Positions 26,001 through 34,993 of a stretch of DNA of 64,000 nt are shown here, piece after piece; position 1 is the first letter of the stretch; each line of letters starts with the position of its first letter. The stretch is taken from the NCBI GenBank assembly GCA_964585305.1, contig CAZPDM010000006.1, positions 16,765 through 80,764 of the forward strand. The letters run 5' to 3'. The notes below the pieces were generated by a model, which worked only from the letters and a program-made list of their open reading frames with translations, was not told the origin of the DNA and did not search any database. The DNA comes from CAZPDM01 sp964585305 (GTDB taxonomy: Bacteria > Planctomycetota > Uabimicrobiia > Uabimicrobiales > JABWCH01). Position numbers and translations under genes: made by a program.

Positions 26001-28435
26001 TAACAGAAAACCTTACTACTATTCCTCGTATTGTCATTTGTAAATTTTATGATGCAGAAAAACCTACCCAAGAAGTTGATCCTGCAACAGGAAAAGTTCT
26101 TTTGGATGATACACCCGTTGCTCAACAGAATACAAAATTCAAGCCTAAAAAATATCGCTTCAGTGTAAGTATTCCATGTTACAAAGAACTTACTGAAGAT
26201 ATTGTCATTGAACCAATGAAAAAAGGTGATGAATCTGAGCAAGTTGTTATCACACGTCGTTTGATTCCAGAAAGTCGTTTAGTCAAATATGAGCTTACTG
26301 GAGATTACGATAATAATTTACTTACTCCAAAAGAAATTACACTTAATAGCAAACCTGTACTCAAAGAAGGTTCTGGTTTTATGCCCGGAGTTTATGAATT
26401 AAATACTTTTGTTCCAGGTTATGAACGTCTTCAGAAACGCATTGAATTTTCTTCCAGTAAAGATACATTTACTATTCGAGAAAAATTGAATAGTAAACCA
26501 GTTATGATTGTCTTTAATATTACAGGAACTTATCCAGAAGGAAGCAAAATTACCCCAGATAAAGTTTGGCTAAGTGATCCTGATAATCCTCCAGCAGACA
26601 GTACAAATTTACCAACTTTAGTAGATGGTCAACAACTTTTACCTAAACTTAGTGGATATCAAGTTAAAATGGAAAAAGAAGGATATTTGCCAGCGACAAC
26701 TATTTTAAAATTCCCGCCTTCTGAAGTACCTTTTGACTTCACATATAAACTCACTGCTGTACCTCGCAAACTTGTTTTTGAAATAGACTCTGATTTCAAA
26801 CGTGGTAGTATGATGAAATTAGAAGAAATTTCAAGTGCTATTCAAATTGATGAAGTTGGCTATAATGCTGAAACTATGTATGCTCCTGGGACACGTAAAA
26901 TCATTATCAACAAAGCTGGATATCAAACCGATTCCTTTGAACAAGTTATTCCTACTGGCGACGGTCCATTCCTTGTACGTAGAACTCTCACTGCTTTGCC
27001 ACGTCAAGTATTAGTTAGAGTTATGAGTGAGTTTACCAAGCAAGAAATGAACCCAGAAGTTTGCACATTAGGAAATCGCAGACCTGATGAAGGAACATAT
27101 AAACCTTCTGAATATGAATTAAGTTTAGGCCATTCAGGTTATTTAGATATTCGAAAGAATGTTACTATTGAACCAGGCGAAGGACTTTTAGAATTAGAAT
27201 ATACACTCATTCCTAAAAATCGTAAGATTCGTCCAGTTATTACTTATGATCGCACTCCACGAAAAGGTTCTCCAGAACCTAGCATTAAATTAAGAAATGT
27301 TGATACTGGAGAAGAATTCCGCTTGAAAGAAAGCGACGAAATTAAAGCCGCTGAATATATGGCTTATTTTGAAAAAGAAGGTTTTGAATTAGGTCAAAAA
27401 CCTTATGCAATTGAACCTGGCGATAAACCTTATGATTTAGCCTTTGAGATGGTTGCTAAACCTGTAGAAATTCTTATCGACATTACCTATGATATTCAAC
27501 CTCCTACTAATCTTGATCCTTATACTGTAAGTTTTATCGATGAACGTGGGCAGCCTATTTTCGTTTCCCATGGTAGAAAGATTAAACCAGGTAATTTTAC
27601 ATTGGAAATCAAACGCCCTGGATATATGCTGCCAAATCAACTTCAAAAAATTACAGTAATGCCAGGAATTATACCCTTCTCTATTAAAGAAAAGATGATT
27701 GCACGCCCACGTCCGCTTTCTTTTGATATGACATTTGGCGGTTTGATTGTTAAAGCTGTTGAAGTTTTAGTTGATGATAAGAAGGCAGAAGCAAAAGATA
27801 CTTTCAAACCTGGACAAGAATATCAACTCATTGCAAAATTTAAAGAATACAAAACTGCAAAGAGTAAAGTTACTATTCCTCCTGGAGAAGGAGCATTTGT
27901 TGCTAATTTAGACTTAGTTCCTTTGAAAAAATTTGAATTTAAGATTGGCCGTAGATTCTTTGAAAATAAAGGAATGACACTATCTCCAGAAAATATCAAA
28001 TACAATCTTGAAATTTTCGCAGATCGTGAAGTTGTCGAGCCACATCAACTTATTGAAACTGAATCTTCCGGGTTAGCACGTGGCGAATTCTATGCAGCAA
28101 AAGACTCCAGACGTATCCGTATGGAAGCTGGTTTTTACTATGATGAAGTTGAAGCCATGTCTTCTGATACTGGTGTTGAAATGGATTTTAGAGACTTACG
28201 CAGAATTGAAGCTGCAAAACTTTTAGAACATCTCAAACATGTACAAAAAGAGTCCGCAGAAAATGTAGTTGTGCGTATGGAAGCCTTACTAAATGACAGA
28301 CAAGATAAACCTAAAATCGCAGCTTTAACACGTGAAGATAAGGATACTTTGAAAAATTTTATGCGCGAATTAAAACTTTCTGACTCAGCCATGCAAAAGA
28401 AGTGCGAAGCTGTTGTTTCAGCATTAAGTAAATAA
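23015..28435 (+). CDS. Giant membrane-anchored protein with about 19 PEGA-like repeats (1806 aa)
   Basis: A short cytoplasmic basic region (GMRHRVMMNPSEIGL...) is followed by one membrane helix at about residues 80-102 (FIIIGSLLVILILFGYLAF). About 19 tandem modules of about 80 residues run from 108 to about 1633. Each has an 'xxxPRxV' entry strand, 'PDxV.LD', 'IKPGxYxxxIxKxGY' and a closing 'IxPxDxPFxI' strand, the pattern of PEGA/carboxypeptidase-regulatory-like beta-sandwiches. The last about 170 residues (KIGRRFFENKG onward) form a non-repeat domain ending in helices. The ATG at 23015 is preferred to a TTG at 22991 because AAAGG lies nearby. N-in, C-out topology puts the array in the periplasm, where a filament could extend many tens of nanometres. 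Function unknown. Confidence 0.8.
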   Translation: MPDDKRPLIPQVSQKDSQGADDKDKKGMRHRVMMNPSEIGLTARIRRALLEPSSVTQQIRMAMVRKVQDQNSFFYMKSNHFIIIGSLLVILILFGYLAFKSRIIDVKIVYPSGESRTLSDVAVSLFEGTKKLDVPDYPRQLTVKRYDVYGDDLSEDDFKVINSDKQEVDHKKLLPGTYTLKITKKDYKTLEIPLEIGKTNLEKAVKLEPLVETKRELKLYVDDPLEQDQNIEPDAVFLVTARDKDKESIKNKYMKPGKYSIRVEKAGYIGQEIELDIPESGRVEKKIPLQYQSRSVKMLVDDGLTEKGYEPEVAMNEIKLYQEGKLIPFKKEQGIMPGWYDLDVERDGYYPYKTRIKIPAGADLFALKVPLKPQERQVAIVPNYDVAPANLRPDKAYLTDLTASNKDVIPITDGLRVYPGWYWVKVEKANYHPYSAKVQITPSTKAYEIKAHLISVSKQILLKITSDYDVEPNVNPDELMVDMRIAKPGYFPIQWGNLKGAERMTEESKYFQIQSLEPEKKDISVPVFLETRLRRVVCNITSDMGPGPVQPDLATMTRIMDGKPVGNLFDIKKDELIVKPGRYMIEIKKVGFEDVKQEHIIDPKLQAYQMNIELKAKLSQIIVQTDSDYEPGIEARADSMMLDREPAESGTRRRPGAYTILLKKDGFYPIERVVKIDPGVDPIFVKEQFKAKPRRVVYEITGKKFDKIVPDSVLLDRSPIREFQEVPPKKAYEARIEKRGYQSWKGNFDILPSDKEYTLKAQILPLKRKVELVLEASFPKGKDLLPANEATIGIQPITNDTEVEPDKYSINIVKDGYKPINKTVEVTPDDAPFKIYEIMYPKEREIRTEVAYDVRPENSNITNVVQVESEDKSFPLKELKPGDRIEPNKYKLSITAEGYEKLTDNVEVLPAETVHSFKYTLISLPRTVSIKLSSDYLQGSEVTPEKVLFNGKPFSERMSMVEKIKPGLYSVYIEAIGYHPIQKEVFIPASVNDFVLTENLTTIPRIVICKFYDAEKPTQEVDPATGKVLLDDTPVAQQNTKFKPKKYRFSVSIPCYKELTEDIVIEPMKKGDESEQVVITRRLIPESRLVKYELTGDYDNNLLTPKEITLNSKPVLKEGSGFMPGVYELNTFVPGYERLQKRIEFSSSKDTFTIREKLNSKPVMIVFNITGTYPEGSKITPDKVWLSDPDNPPADSTNLPTLVDGQQLLPKLSGYQVKMEKEGYLPATTILKFPPSEVPFDFTYKLTAVPRKLVFEIDSDFKRGSMMKLEEISSAIQIDEVGYNAETMYAPGTRKIIINKAGYQTDSFEQVIPTGDGPFLVRRTLTALPRQVLVRVMSEFTKQEMNPEVCTLGNRRPDEGTYKPSEYELSLGHSGYLDIRKNVTIEPGEGLLELEYTLIPKNRKIRPVITYDRTPRKGSPEPSIKLRNVDTGEEFRLKESDEIKAAEYMAYFEKEGFELGQKPYAIEPGDKPYDLAFEMVAKPVEILIDITYDIQPPTNLDPYTVSFIDERGQPIFVSHGRKIKPGNFTLEIKRPGYMLPNQLQKITVMPGIIPFSIKEKMIARPRPLSFDMTFGGLIVKAVEVLVDDKKAEAKDTFKPGQEYQLIAKFKEYKTAKSKVTIPPGEGAFVANLDLVPLKKFEFKIGRRFFENKGMTLSPENIKYNLEIFADREVVEPHQLIETESSGLARGEFYAAKDSRRIRMEAGFYYDEVEAMSSDTGVEMDFRDLRRIEAAKLLEHLKHVQKESAENVVVRMEALLNDRQDKPKIAALTREDKDTLKNFMRELKLSDSAMQKKCEAVVSALSK

Positions 28436-28446
28436 TTTTTTGTAAC

Positions 28447-28481
28447 CGTAAGAGTGTGGCTATGTATGCTACACTCTTACG
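28447..28481 (+). terminator. Strong terminator after first giant gene
   Basis: CGTAAGAGTGTGGC and GCTACACTCTTACG pair with one mismatch around a 7-base loop; a T-rich run follows. Confidence 0.8.
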
Positions 28482-28650
28482 ATTTTGAGATTTTTCTGAA
28501 AAATTTTATCTTTAATCGATCTAAATTAAATATTTATTTTTATAAAAAATAAAATATTTACTTGTTCTTATATCTTTAATTTTCAGCCATAATGGCCGAA
28601 CAAATTTTTCGATTTATTTGTGTTAGAAAACATTATTTTTAACCAACTAT

Positions 28651-28714
28651 GGAGGTTGCGACGCTGCAGTCTATTACCCGAATGGAGTGAAAGATTTGTC
28701 GCAAATTTTCTATG
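28651..28714 (+). promoter_or_regulatory. Shine-Dalgarno apparently brought to the start codon by an intervening hairpin
   Basis: GGAGG at 28651-28655 is far from the ATG at 28712. TTGCGAC (28656-28662) and GTCGCAA (28698-28704) begin right after it and end 7 bases before the ATG. Folding that stem would leave GGAGG-[hairpin]-7 bases-ATG. The loop also encloses the end of a 13-codon ORF (28649-28690). Confidence 0.35.
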
Positions 28715-31700
28715 AAGCAAAAGGAATTATCTATTTTGCTGCTCTGTCTTATGTTGGTTGTTTATTTGACAGCTCAAAATCCGCCAGCAAATAAACCAAC
28801 AACTATGGAAGAGGCAAAAGCTATATTTTTGCAGGCTTATGAACTTGAAAAGCAGCAAAAATTTGACGAAGCCTTAGCTAGGTATAGTTTAGCACTACCA
28901 TTTTTTCAAACTTCCTCCAGTAAGGAAATCAATTATTTTGCTATTGTAGTGTTAAATAATATCAGTGGTATTTTAGTAAACCAGGGAAACTATATTGAAG
29001 CTATTAACACTTTGAAAAATGCGTTGGAACTTGCTTCAAAAATAGATGACTTCCGTACCATGGCAGAACTATACCACAAACTTGGCATTATATATTCTCA
29101 ATATGCTGCAATAGATATTCAAAAAGCTAAAGATAAAAATAATCTTACACCCGACGCAAAGAAACTTCAACAATTGCAACGTATTCTTCTTAGTAACGGA
29201 AGTTATGTCCGACAAGGAGAAGAAAATTTTGGAGCAGAAAGAATTCGTCTAAGTGGTGCACAAAACCCATTTGTAGAAGATATCGATCTATATAATAAAT
29301 TAGCAAATCTTAAAGTAACAAGTGATTTTAGCCCGAACGAACTTTTGGTTCCTGATAATGTAACTTATCGAGTACGCATTGAGAAAAAAGGCTATCATCC
29401 TATTGATAAAACCGAAAGTTTTTCAGATGAAAAAGATTATTGGCCACTTGATGAAATAATGTATACCATTCCTCGCGCTGTTGAAGCTAAAATTACCGAA
29501 GATTTGTATCATAGAAATTTAGCAGTAGATGAACTCAGTCTTAGTCCTTTTGAAGGTGCTAAAATTGGTCAATCTATTGCCATTTCAGATACTGGAAAAA
29601 CTTTTAAACCTAATAAATATCGCCTAATTGTAAAAAGACGTGGGTATGAACCGATTATTGAAGACTTGGTTATTCCACCAGGAGAAGGTCCGTATAAACT
29701 AGAACGTGAACTACGCAGTGCTTTGCGACAAGTCAAATATCAAATTATGAGCGATTTTAGCAAAGACATTATAAAGCCTGATGAAATTACTTTAAATGGA
29801 CAGCTCTTACCACAAAATCAACCCATGAAACCTGGTAAATATAAACTTCAAATTCGTAAAGATGGATATGATGTTATCAGTCGTGATATAAATATTGATC
29901 CTGCTGATGAACCATATTATATCAATGAAGAGATGAAGTCTTTACCACGTGAAATCATTTTCCAAATTACAGGTGATTATCAAAAAGACGAACCGCTTAT
30001 GCAACCGGATGTAACTTTTAATAGCCGCAAAGTTTCTTATGGCGAAGCTATTAAACCTGGCATTTTCCGTGTTGAAGTTCGGAAACCTGGATATGATCCA
30101 CATTTTAGCAGCGAAACAGTAGAACCTAAAAATGAACCGTTTATTTTGCGAAAAATGTTAAATTCCAAACTTCGTCGTGTAGAACTTGACATTTTAGCAG
30201 AATTCCCGGTTGGCCAAAAATTATCTCCGGATAGATGTATTGTTAATCTTAATGAAAGAAATGTTGTTGCCGAACCTAATTTCAAACCTGGCGCATATAC
30301 TATGTCAATCACAAGTGCCGGATATGAAACTATCAATAAAAAAATCAATATTGAACCTAAAGAAGACATCCATATTATTCGCGAAACAATGAAGGCCAAG
30401 CCAGTTCTTGTAAAAGTTGAAATTACTTTAGATATTCCACATGATGATCCTAATGCTGCCGCAGTGTTAACATTAGTCAATCAAAAGAACAAAGAAATTA
30501 TCAACTTGAAAGACGGCGACAAAGTTCCTCCTGCAAACTACCAACTCAAAATTGAGATGGATGGTTATGAATCAGTAACCTTACCTAAAGATATTTATCC
30601 TTCTGAAGAAACATATCTTATTACTCAAAGACTTTTGGCTAAGAAACGTAAAGTTATTTCTCGCATTACAGCAGAATATCCTGAAGGAAAATCATTCTTA
30701 CCTCAAGATATCCAAAACATTACTTTAGGTGGGCAATCTCTTAAAGATAAAGATTTCCAAATTAAACCTGGTTCACACGAACTTATGATCGTTCATCCAG
30801 GCTATGCTCCGATTCGTAAACTTGTAAATATTTCTGCAAATTCTACAGAATTTTTACTTGCTGAACGATTAGAAACATTACCTCGTACAGTTGAATTCAC
30901 ATTTAGAGATTCTGTTCTTGTCAATCGTGAGCTAAAACCTGATGAAGTTACTGTAGCAAACAAGCCCATAGCGGAACAAAAAGTTATTATTAAACCTGGC
31001 GTTTATACATTAAGAGCTAGACTACAAGGCTACGCAGCATTAGATGATATGGTTACTGTTCCTGTCGGTGGCCCGGAAGTTTGGAAAGAAGAACGCCGAA
31101 TGGTTTCTGTATCTCGTGAAGTAATTACCAAAATTACTGGTGATTTTGCTCCTACACAAAAACTTTCTCCAGACATACTTAGTTTGAATGATACACCAAT
31201 TGGCGAAAAAGCTTCCATGCGTCCAGGTGAATACACTTTGACCATCCAAAAAGAAGGCTATAAGACAATTGTCGAAAATATCAATATTTTGCCAGAACCT
31301 GGTCCTTATGAAATTGTAAAAGTCATGGAAAGTCTGCCACGTAAGATGAATGTTTCTGTTAAGAGTTCTTATGAAGGCAGAAAGATTATTCCTGACACAA
31401 TGAAATTAGGTCAAGAAGAGCTTAAAGATGGTATTGATGTCAAGCCAGGCATTTATAAATTAGAAATCAAAAAAGAAGGTCATAAAGAAATTGTTGGTGA
31501 AGAATTAGTAATTGAACCTTCTAAATCACCTTACAATCTTGACAAAATGCTTGAAGCACTTCCTGTAATGGTAGAATATGAACTTACCAACGATTACAAC
31601 GAAGATCCTACAGAACCTGACGTTATCACTTTAGCCGGTGGGGATATGGAAAATCCTATTGAAAAGACAGGTACTCCATTTAATCCAGGCAAATACTCTT

Positions 31701-33274
31701 TAAAAATTGAAAAACTTGGTTTTGCTCCTATTAAACAGGATATCGTAATTGAACCTTCTAATATGCCCTATAAGATTACTCAAATGTTAGAAAGTTTACC
31801 TCGTGAGATCATTTCTAAGATTATAGATGATTTGGGTGAAGAGCTTATGCCAATCGTAACTTTGGATGATAATGATGTTACATCTGGTCCTTTCAAGCCC
31901 AAACGATATAAACTGCTTATTGATGTTCCAGGCTACTATCCTGTTGAAGAAGAAATTGACATAGAACCGTCTGATATGGAATACACACTTGAAAGAACCT
32001 TGGAAAGCAAACCTCGTAAATTTGTCGAAAAGATTACTTATGATATTGCTCCAGGTGAAGAATTGCCTCCATATCGTTTGACAGTTGCTTCAACCGATGA
32101 TCCTAAGAATGAAAAAGTCATTAAGACCGGTCAAATGCTCAAACCAGGTGGTTATATATTCCGCATTACCAAAGAAGCGTATGTTCCTGTTGAAGTTAGA
32201 AAACGTATTGGTGCAGAAGATCGTGATTTTACTTTTGAATACGAACTTTCTGCTAAACAGGTTCAATTAAAGATTGAATTAACTTATGATATTGAACCTC
32301 CAGTTTCTCTTGAACCTTATGTCGTATCCTTGATTGATAAGAACGGTGTTGCAAGTTTTGTTACCGATGGCAATCGTATTAAACCTAACTTCTATCTCTT
32401 GGATATCCAACGTCCTGGTTATACTGGTGGTCCACGTCAAGAAATCTTTATTAAACCTTCTGAACAACAATACCTCATTGCTCGCAAGCTTATTGCCAAA
32501 CCTCGTTCACTTTCCTTTAACATGTTAGACGAAGCTACTCAAACCTTGATTAAAGCTGAACAAATTCTTATCAATGGCGTGGAAGCTAAACATGGTACTA
32601 CATATTTACCTGGCACCGAACTTGATCTTGTTGCTAAATTCAAGGAATATAAGACTGCTCAACGTCGTATTATGATTCTACCAGGTGAAGGCCCATTTGT
32701 TGCTCAAGTACCTCTGTATAAACTTGTTCGTTGTGATTTTGTTTTACTAAAGAACGAAGAAATCATTGACGGCACAAAATATCCTTACCAATTCTTCCTT
32801 GGAAAAGATTTAGTAGAAGATCATCAAATCGAAATCGAAAAATCTGGTAGCCGTATTTACTACAGCATTCGTGCTGATCCTGCAGCACCAGAGTTAACTA
32901 TTGCTTCTGGATATTTTTGCATGACAAGAAAACTTCCTCCTATGCCAGCTAATGCTCCAGCAAGTTTTGTCAAACAATTAGGAATGTTAGGAAGATTTAC
33001 TGATATCTATGTTGACAAACTCCATCCTAAGAGTGTTGGCTTAATTGAACATTTGGATAGTAAGACCAAAGGTGAACTCAAACATCGTGAAGCATTAGAT
33101 ATTCTTCGTAGAATGCTCCAACGTTCAGAAAATCGTGAAATGTTAAAGAAATGTAAAGATGGCGAAGTTCAAAATTTGATAAATTATGTCAAGAATTGGA
33201 CTTTTAGTGATAAGACTGATCAAGAAATGCACAAAGCAACGATTACTATGTTGGAAGACATTAAACTGAAGTAA
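28712..33274 (+). CDS. Giant secreted TPR plus 15 PEGA-like repeat protein (1520 aa)
   Basis: A signal peptide (LLLCLMLVVYLTAQ) is followed by tetratricopeptide-like helices, residues about 30-135 (AYELEKQQKFDEALARYSLA, VLNNISGILVNQGNYIEAI). From about 198 to 1334 there are 15 PEGA-like modules whose borders are marked by 'xSLPRxV' strands. A C-terminal domain follows (CDFVLLKNEEIIDGTKYPY...) with terminal helices. The layout matches the gene at 36609 module by module, including a TYDIEPP motif in module 14 and KFKEYKTA in module 15. The protein has no membrane anchor, so it is periplasmic or exported. It probably forms extended rods; partners unknown. Confidence 0.8.
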   Translation: MKQKELSILLLCLMLVVYLTAQNPPANKPTTMEEAKAIFLQAYELEKQQKFDEALARYSLALPFFQTSSSKEINYFAIVVLNNISGILVNQGNYIEAINTLKNALELASKIDDFRTMAELYHKLGIIYSQYAAIDIQKAKDKNNLTPDAKKLQQLQRILLSNGSYVRQGEENFGAERIRLSGAQNPFVEDIDLYNKLANLKVTSDFSPNELLVPDNVTYRVRIEKKGYHPIDKTESFSDEKDYWPLDEIMYTIPRAVEAKITEDLYHRNLAVDELSLSPFEGAKIGQSIAISDTGKTFKPNKYRLIVKRRGYEPIIEDLVIPPGEGPYKLERELRSALRQVKYQIMSDFSKDIIKPDEITLNGQLLPQNQPMKPGKYKLQIRKDGYDVISRDINIDPADEPYYINEEMKSLPREIIFQITGDYQKDEPLMQPDVTFNSRKVSYGEAIKPGIFRVEVRKPGYDPHFSSETVEPKNEPFILRKMLNSKLRRVELDILAEFPVGQKLSPDRCIVNLNERNVVAEPNFKPGAYTMSITSAGYETINKKINIEPKEDIHIIRETMKAKPVLVKVEITLDIPHDDPNAAAVLTLVNQKNKEIINLKDGDKVPPANYQLKIEMDGYESVTLPKDIYPSEETYLITQRLLAKKRKVISRITAEYPEGKSFLPQDIQNITLGGQSLKDKDFQIKPGSHELMIVHPGYAPIRKLVNISANSTEFLLAERLETLPRTVEFTFRDSVLVNRELKPDEVTVANKPIAEQKVIIKPGVYTLRARLQGYAALDDMVTVPVGGPEVWKEERRMVSVSREVITKITGDFAPTQKLSPDILSLNDTPIGEKASMRPGEYTLTIQKEGYKTIVENINILPEPGPYEIVKVMESLPRKMNVSVKSSYEGRKIIPDTMKLGQEELKDGIDVKPGIYKLEIKKEGHKEIVGEELVIEPSKSPYNLDKMLEALPVMVEYELTNDYNEDPTEPDVITLAGGDMENPIEKTGTPFNPGKYSLKIEKLGFAPIKQDIVIEPSNMPYKITQMLESLPREIISKIIDDLGEELMPIVTLDDNDVTSGPFKPKRYKLLIDVPGYYPVEEEIDIEPSDMEYTLERTLESKPRKFVEKITYDIAPGEELPPYRLTVASTDDPKNEKVIKTGQMLKPGGYIFRITKEAYVPVEVRKRIGAEDRDFTFEYELSAKQVQLKIELTYDIEPPVSLEPYVVSLIDKNGVASFVTDGNRIKPNFYLLDIQRPGYTGGPRQEIFIKPSEQQYLIARKLIAKPRSLSFNMLDEATQTLIKAEQILINGVEAKHGTTYLPGTELDLVAKFKEYKTAQRRIMILPGEGPFVAQVPLYKLVRCDFVLLKNEEIIDGTKYPYQFFLGKDLVEDHQIEIEKSGSRIYYSIRADPAAPELTIASGYFCMTRKLPPMPANAPASFVKQLGMLGRFTDIYVDKLHPKSVGLIEHLDSKTKGELKHREALDILRRMLQRSENREMLKKCKDGEVQNLINYVKNWTFSDKTDQEMHKATITMLEDIKLK

Positions 33275-33306
33275 TTTTAGTCTTTTTTTACTTTTTCTAT
33301 AAAAAA

Positions 33307-33348
33307 ACAGAAAATACTTTGTTTTTTATGAAACAAAGTATTTTCTGT
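33307..33348 (+). terminator. Terminator with 18-base perfect stem
   Basis: ACAGAAAATACTTTGTTT (33307-33324) pairs perfectly with 33331-33348 around TTTATG. Confidence 0.85.
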
Positions 33349-33350
33349 CT

Positions 33351-33372
33351 GAGCCAGAAGTAATTCTGGCTC
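33351..33372 (+). terminator. Second adjacent hairpin
   Basis: GAGCCAGAA and TTCTGGCTC form a perfect 9-base stem with a GTAA loop, 2 bases after the first terminator. The TTCC tail is only weakly terminator-like. Confidence 0.6.
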
Positions 33373-33428
33373 TTCCATTTTAGAAAATAAAAAACTGAAC
33401 TTAATTCCTGACTTTCATAAAAATTCAG

Positions 33429-33457
33429 TTGACAAAACTACTCTGAATCGCTTAAAT
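33429..33457 (+). promoter_or_regulatory. Sigma-70-like promoter
   Basis: TTGACA (33429-33434), a 17-base spacer and TTAAAT (33452-33457) precede the two-repeat lipoprotein gene. Confidence 0.55.
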
Positions 33458-33614
33458 AAAAGTGCGAGAAATTGCTAGTTTTTGTTTTTTTATTAAGGTA
33501 GGAAAATATTTGTTATATCCTTTGATTGTATTCAGTTAAAGGTTAAGTAACAAAGTCTTTTCCGTTAAAAACAATAGTTAAAAAAATACATAATTTCCTA
33601 AAGAAAGGAAGGTT

Positions 33615-34247
33615 ATGGATAAAAAAATGCTATGTTGTTTGATAGGAATTATTTTGGTAGTAGGCTGTCATCAAAACACAATTATTACTGATAATGGAAA
33701 TATTCCCAAAACAAACCCTTCTAATGATGTTATTATAACTCCAGATAATATTCCTTCTGTAGAAATAGTTACTAATCCGGTCCGTGTTATTTTTAAAATT
33801 CGAGCAGAATTTCCAAATGGAAGCGTCATGCCGGATGTAGTAACTATGGATGGCCAGGTTCTTCAAGAAAATACTCCAATTACTCAAGGAATGCATAATT
33901 TTTTAGTTGAAAAACGTGGATATCTACCTAAAAATGAACAAGTCATGGTAAATGATCCTGATAATGATGGTATTTTTGGATTAAATCTTCTTCTTGAAAC
34001 AAAACAACGTATTGTTATTTTAGATATCCGAGATTCTGTCAAAAATGAAGTTATTATTCCCGATCAAATTACTATAGTAAAAATACCTGAAGGCCAACAA
34101 CAAACTTTAAGTGACCGTTCTTTTATTAAACCTGGACAAAAGAAAATTGTTATCCAAAAACAAGGCTACAAATCTATTTCAGAAGATATTACAATTTCTC
34201 CTGATGAAGACCCTTATATCATTAATTTTAAAATGACTCCGCAATAG
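33615..34247 (+). CDS. Lipoprotein with two PEGA-like modules (210 aa)
   Basis: The lipoprotein signal ends LVVGC (Cys18). A Thr/Asn/Pro-rich linker of about 40 residues follows, then two PEGA-like modules beginning VRVIFKIRAEFPNG and RIVILDIRDS. Each has the 'G..NFLVEKRGY' or 'PGQKKIVIQKQGY' core. It is the minimal member of the local repeat family and could anchor or cap the larger proteins. It lies 45 bases before tmk and may share its transcript. Function unknown. Confidence 0.75.
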   Translation: MDKKMLCCLIGIILVVGCHQNTIITDNGNIPKTNPSNDVIITPDNIPSVEIVTNPVRVIFKIRAEFPNGSVMPDVVTMDGQVLQENTPITQGMHNFLVEKRGYLPKNEQVMVNDPDNDGIFGLNLLLETKQRIVILDIRDSVKNEVIIPDQITIVKIPEGQQQTLSDRSFIKPGQKKIVIQKQGYKSISEDITISPDEDPYIINFKMTPQ

Positions 34248-34292
34248 TTTGCGAATTTTAAATTTTGAACGAAAAGAATTTCGAGGCGTGCA

Positions 34293-34958
34293 ATGCCAAA
34301 AATGAATCGTGGCAAATTTATCGTTTTTGAAGGTTTAGATGGTTCTGGGATTACCACCCAAGCCCAACTTTTATTTCATCATTTAGAAAAATATTTTCCT
34401 GTTCTTAGTACCCGAGAACCTACACAAGGTCCAATGGGATTATTACTAAGACTTATGCTTTCCCATCGTTTAAATCTCAATGCAAAGACTGCAAGTTTAG
34501 AAGATATGGCAAGCAGTGCTACAGCTCTTCTATTTGCAGCAGATCGCTTGGATCATTTACAACAAGTAATTATTCCAAAGCTTGAAGAAGGTGTTACAGT
34601 TATTTGCGAACGCTATTATCTTTCATCTTTTGCATATCAAATGGGAAAAGAAAGTAAAAATTTAGAATGGTTACAATCCATCAATTCTAAATGCCTTACT
34701 CCAGATTTAATTATATTTTTAAACACTCCACTTGAAGTTTGCGAGAAAAGACGTAGCAAACGTTGGAGTCAAGAACTATATGAAAAATCGGAGATTTTAC
34801 GTCAAGTAAGTGCTAACTATCAGCATGTAATTACCCAATTACAAAATTCTATTCCTATTGAAATTTTAGATGGTAGTCCTTTGGAAAGTGTTGTTTTTTC
34901 TCAAATTTTGAATTCTTTACATAAGAGATTTCCTAATTTTTTTGATGCTTCTATCTAA
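34293..34958 (+). CDS. tmk: Thymidylate kinase with altered P-loop
   Basis: TMK phosphorylates dTMP to dTDP. Family features are FEGLDGSG...TTQ at the P-loop (residues 12-23), STREPTQGPMG (dTMP-binding Arg region), FAADRLDHLQQVI, and ICERYYLSSFAYQ for the usual 'DRY' segment. The Walker A lysine is replaced by isoleucine (GSGITTQ, Ile20), and DRY reads ERY. From memory, TMK relatives with 'GSGTTTQ' loops occur in some bacteria, so this may be a functional variant rather than a dead copy. The ATG at 34293 has GAGG six bases upstream. Length 221 is normal. An alternative is a divergent nucleotide kinase of another specificity. Confidence 0.8.
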   Translation: MPKMNRGKFIVFEGLDGSGITTQAQLLFHHLEKYFPVLSTREPTQGPMGLLLRLMLSHRLNLNAKTASLEDMASSATALLFAADRLDHLQQVIIPKLEEGVTVICERYYLSSFAYQMGKESKNLEWLQSINSKCLTPDLIIFLNTPLEVCEKRRSKRWSQELYEKSEILRQVSANYQHVITQLQNSIPIEILDGSPLESVVFSQILNSLHKRFPNFFDASI

Positions 34959-34993
34959 CTCCATAAAATCAAGGATTTCTAAAAACATAAATT

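Larger units (their letters stand above)
33275..33614 (+). other. Intergenic stretch of 340 bases: two hairpins, promoter, no gene
   Basis: It holds the strong terminator and the second hairpin listed separately, then a near-consensus promoter at 33429-33457 and a leader of about 150 bases to the next lipoprotein gene. I see no convincing small ORF or RNA gene. Confidence 0.7.

Noticed and set aside
30037..30480. 147-codon antisense frame inside the second giant gene
   Set aside because: It lies wholly opposite a well-supported repeat protein and shows no motif or ribosome site.
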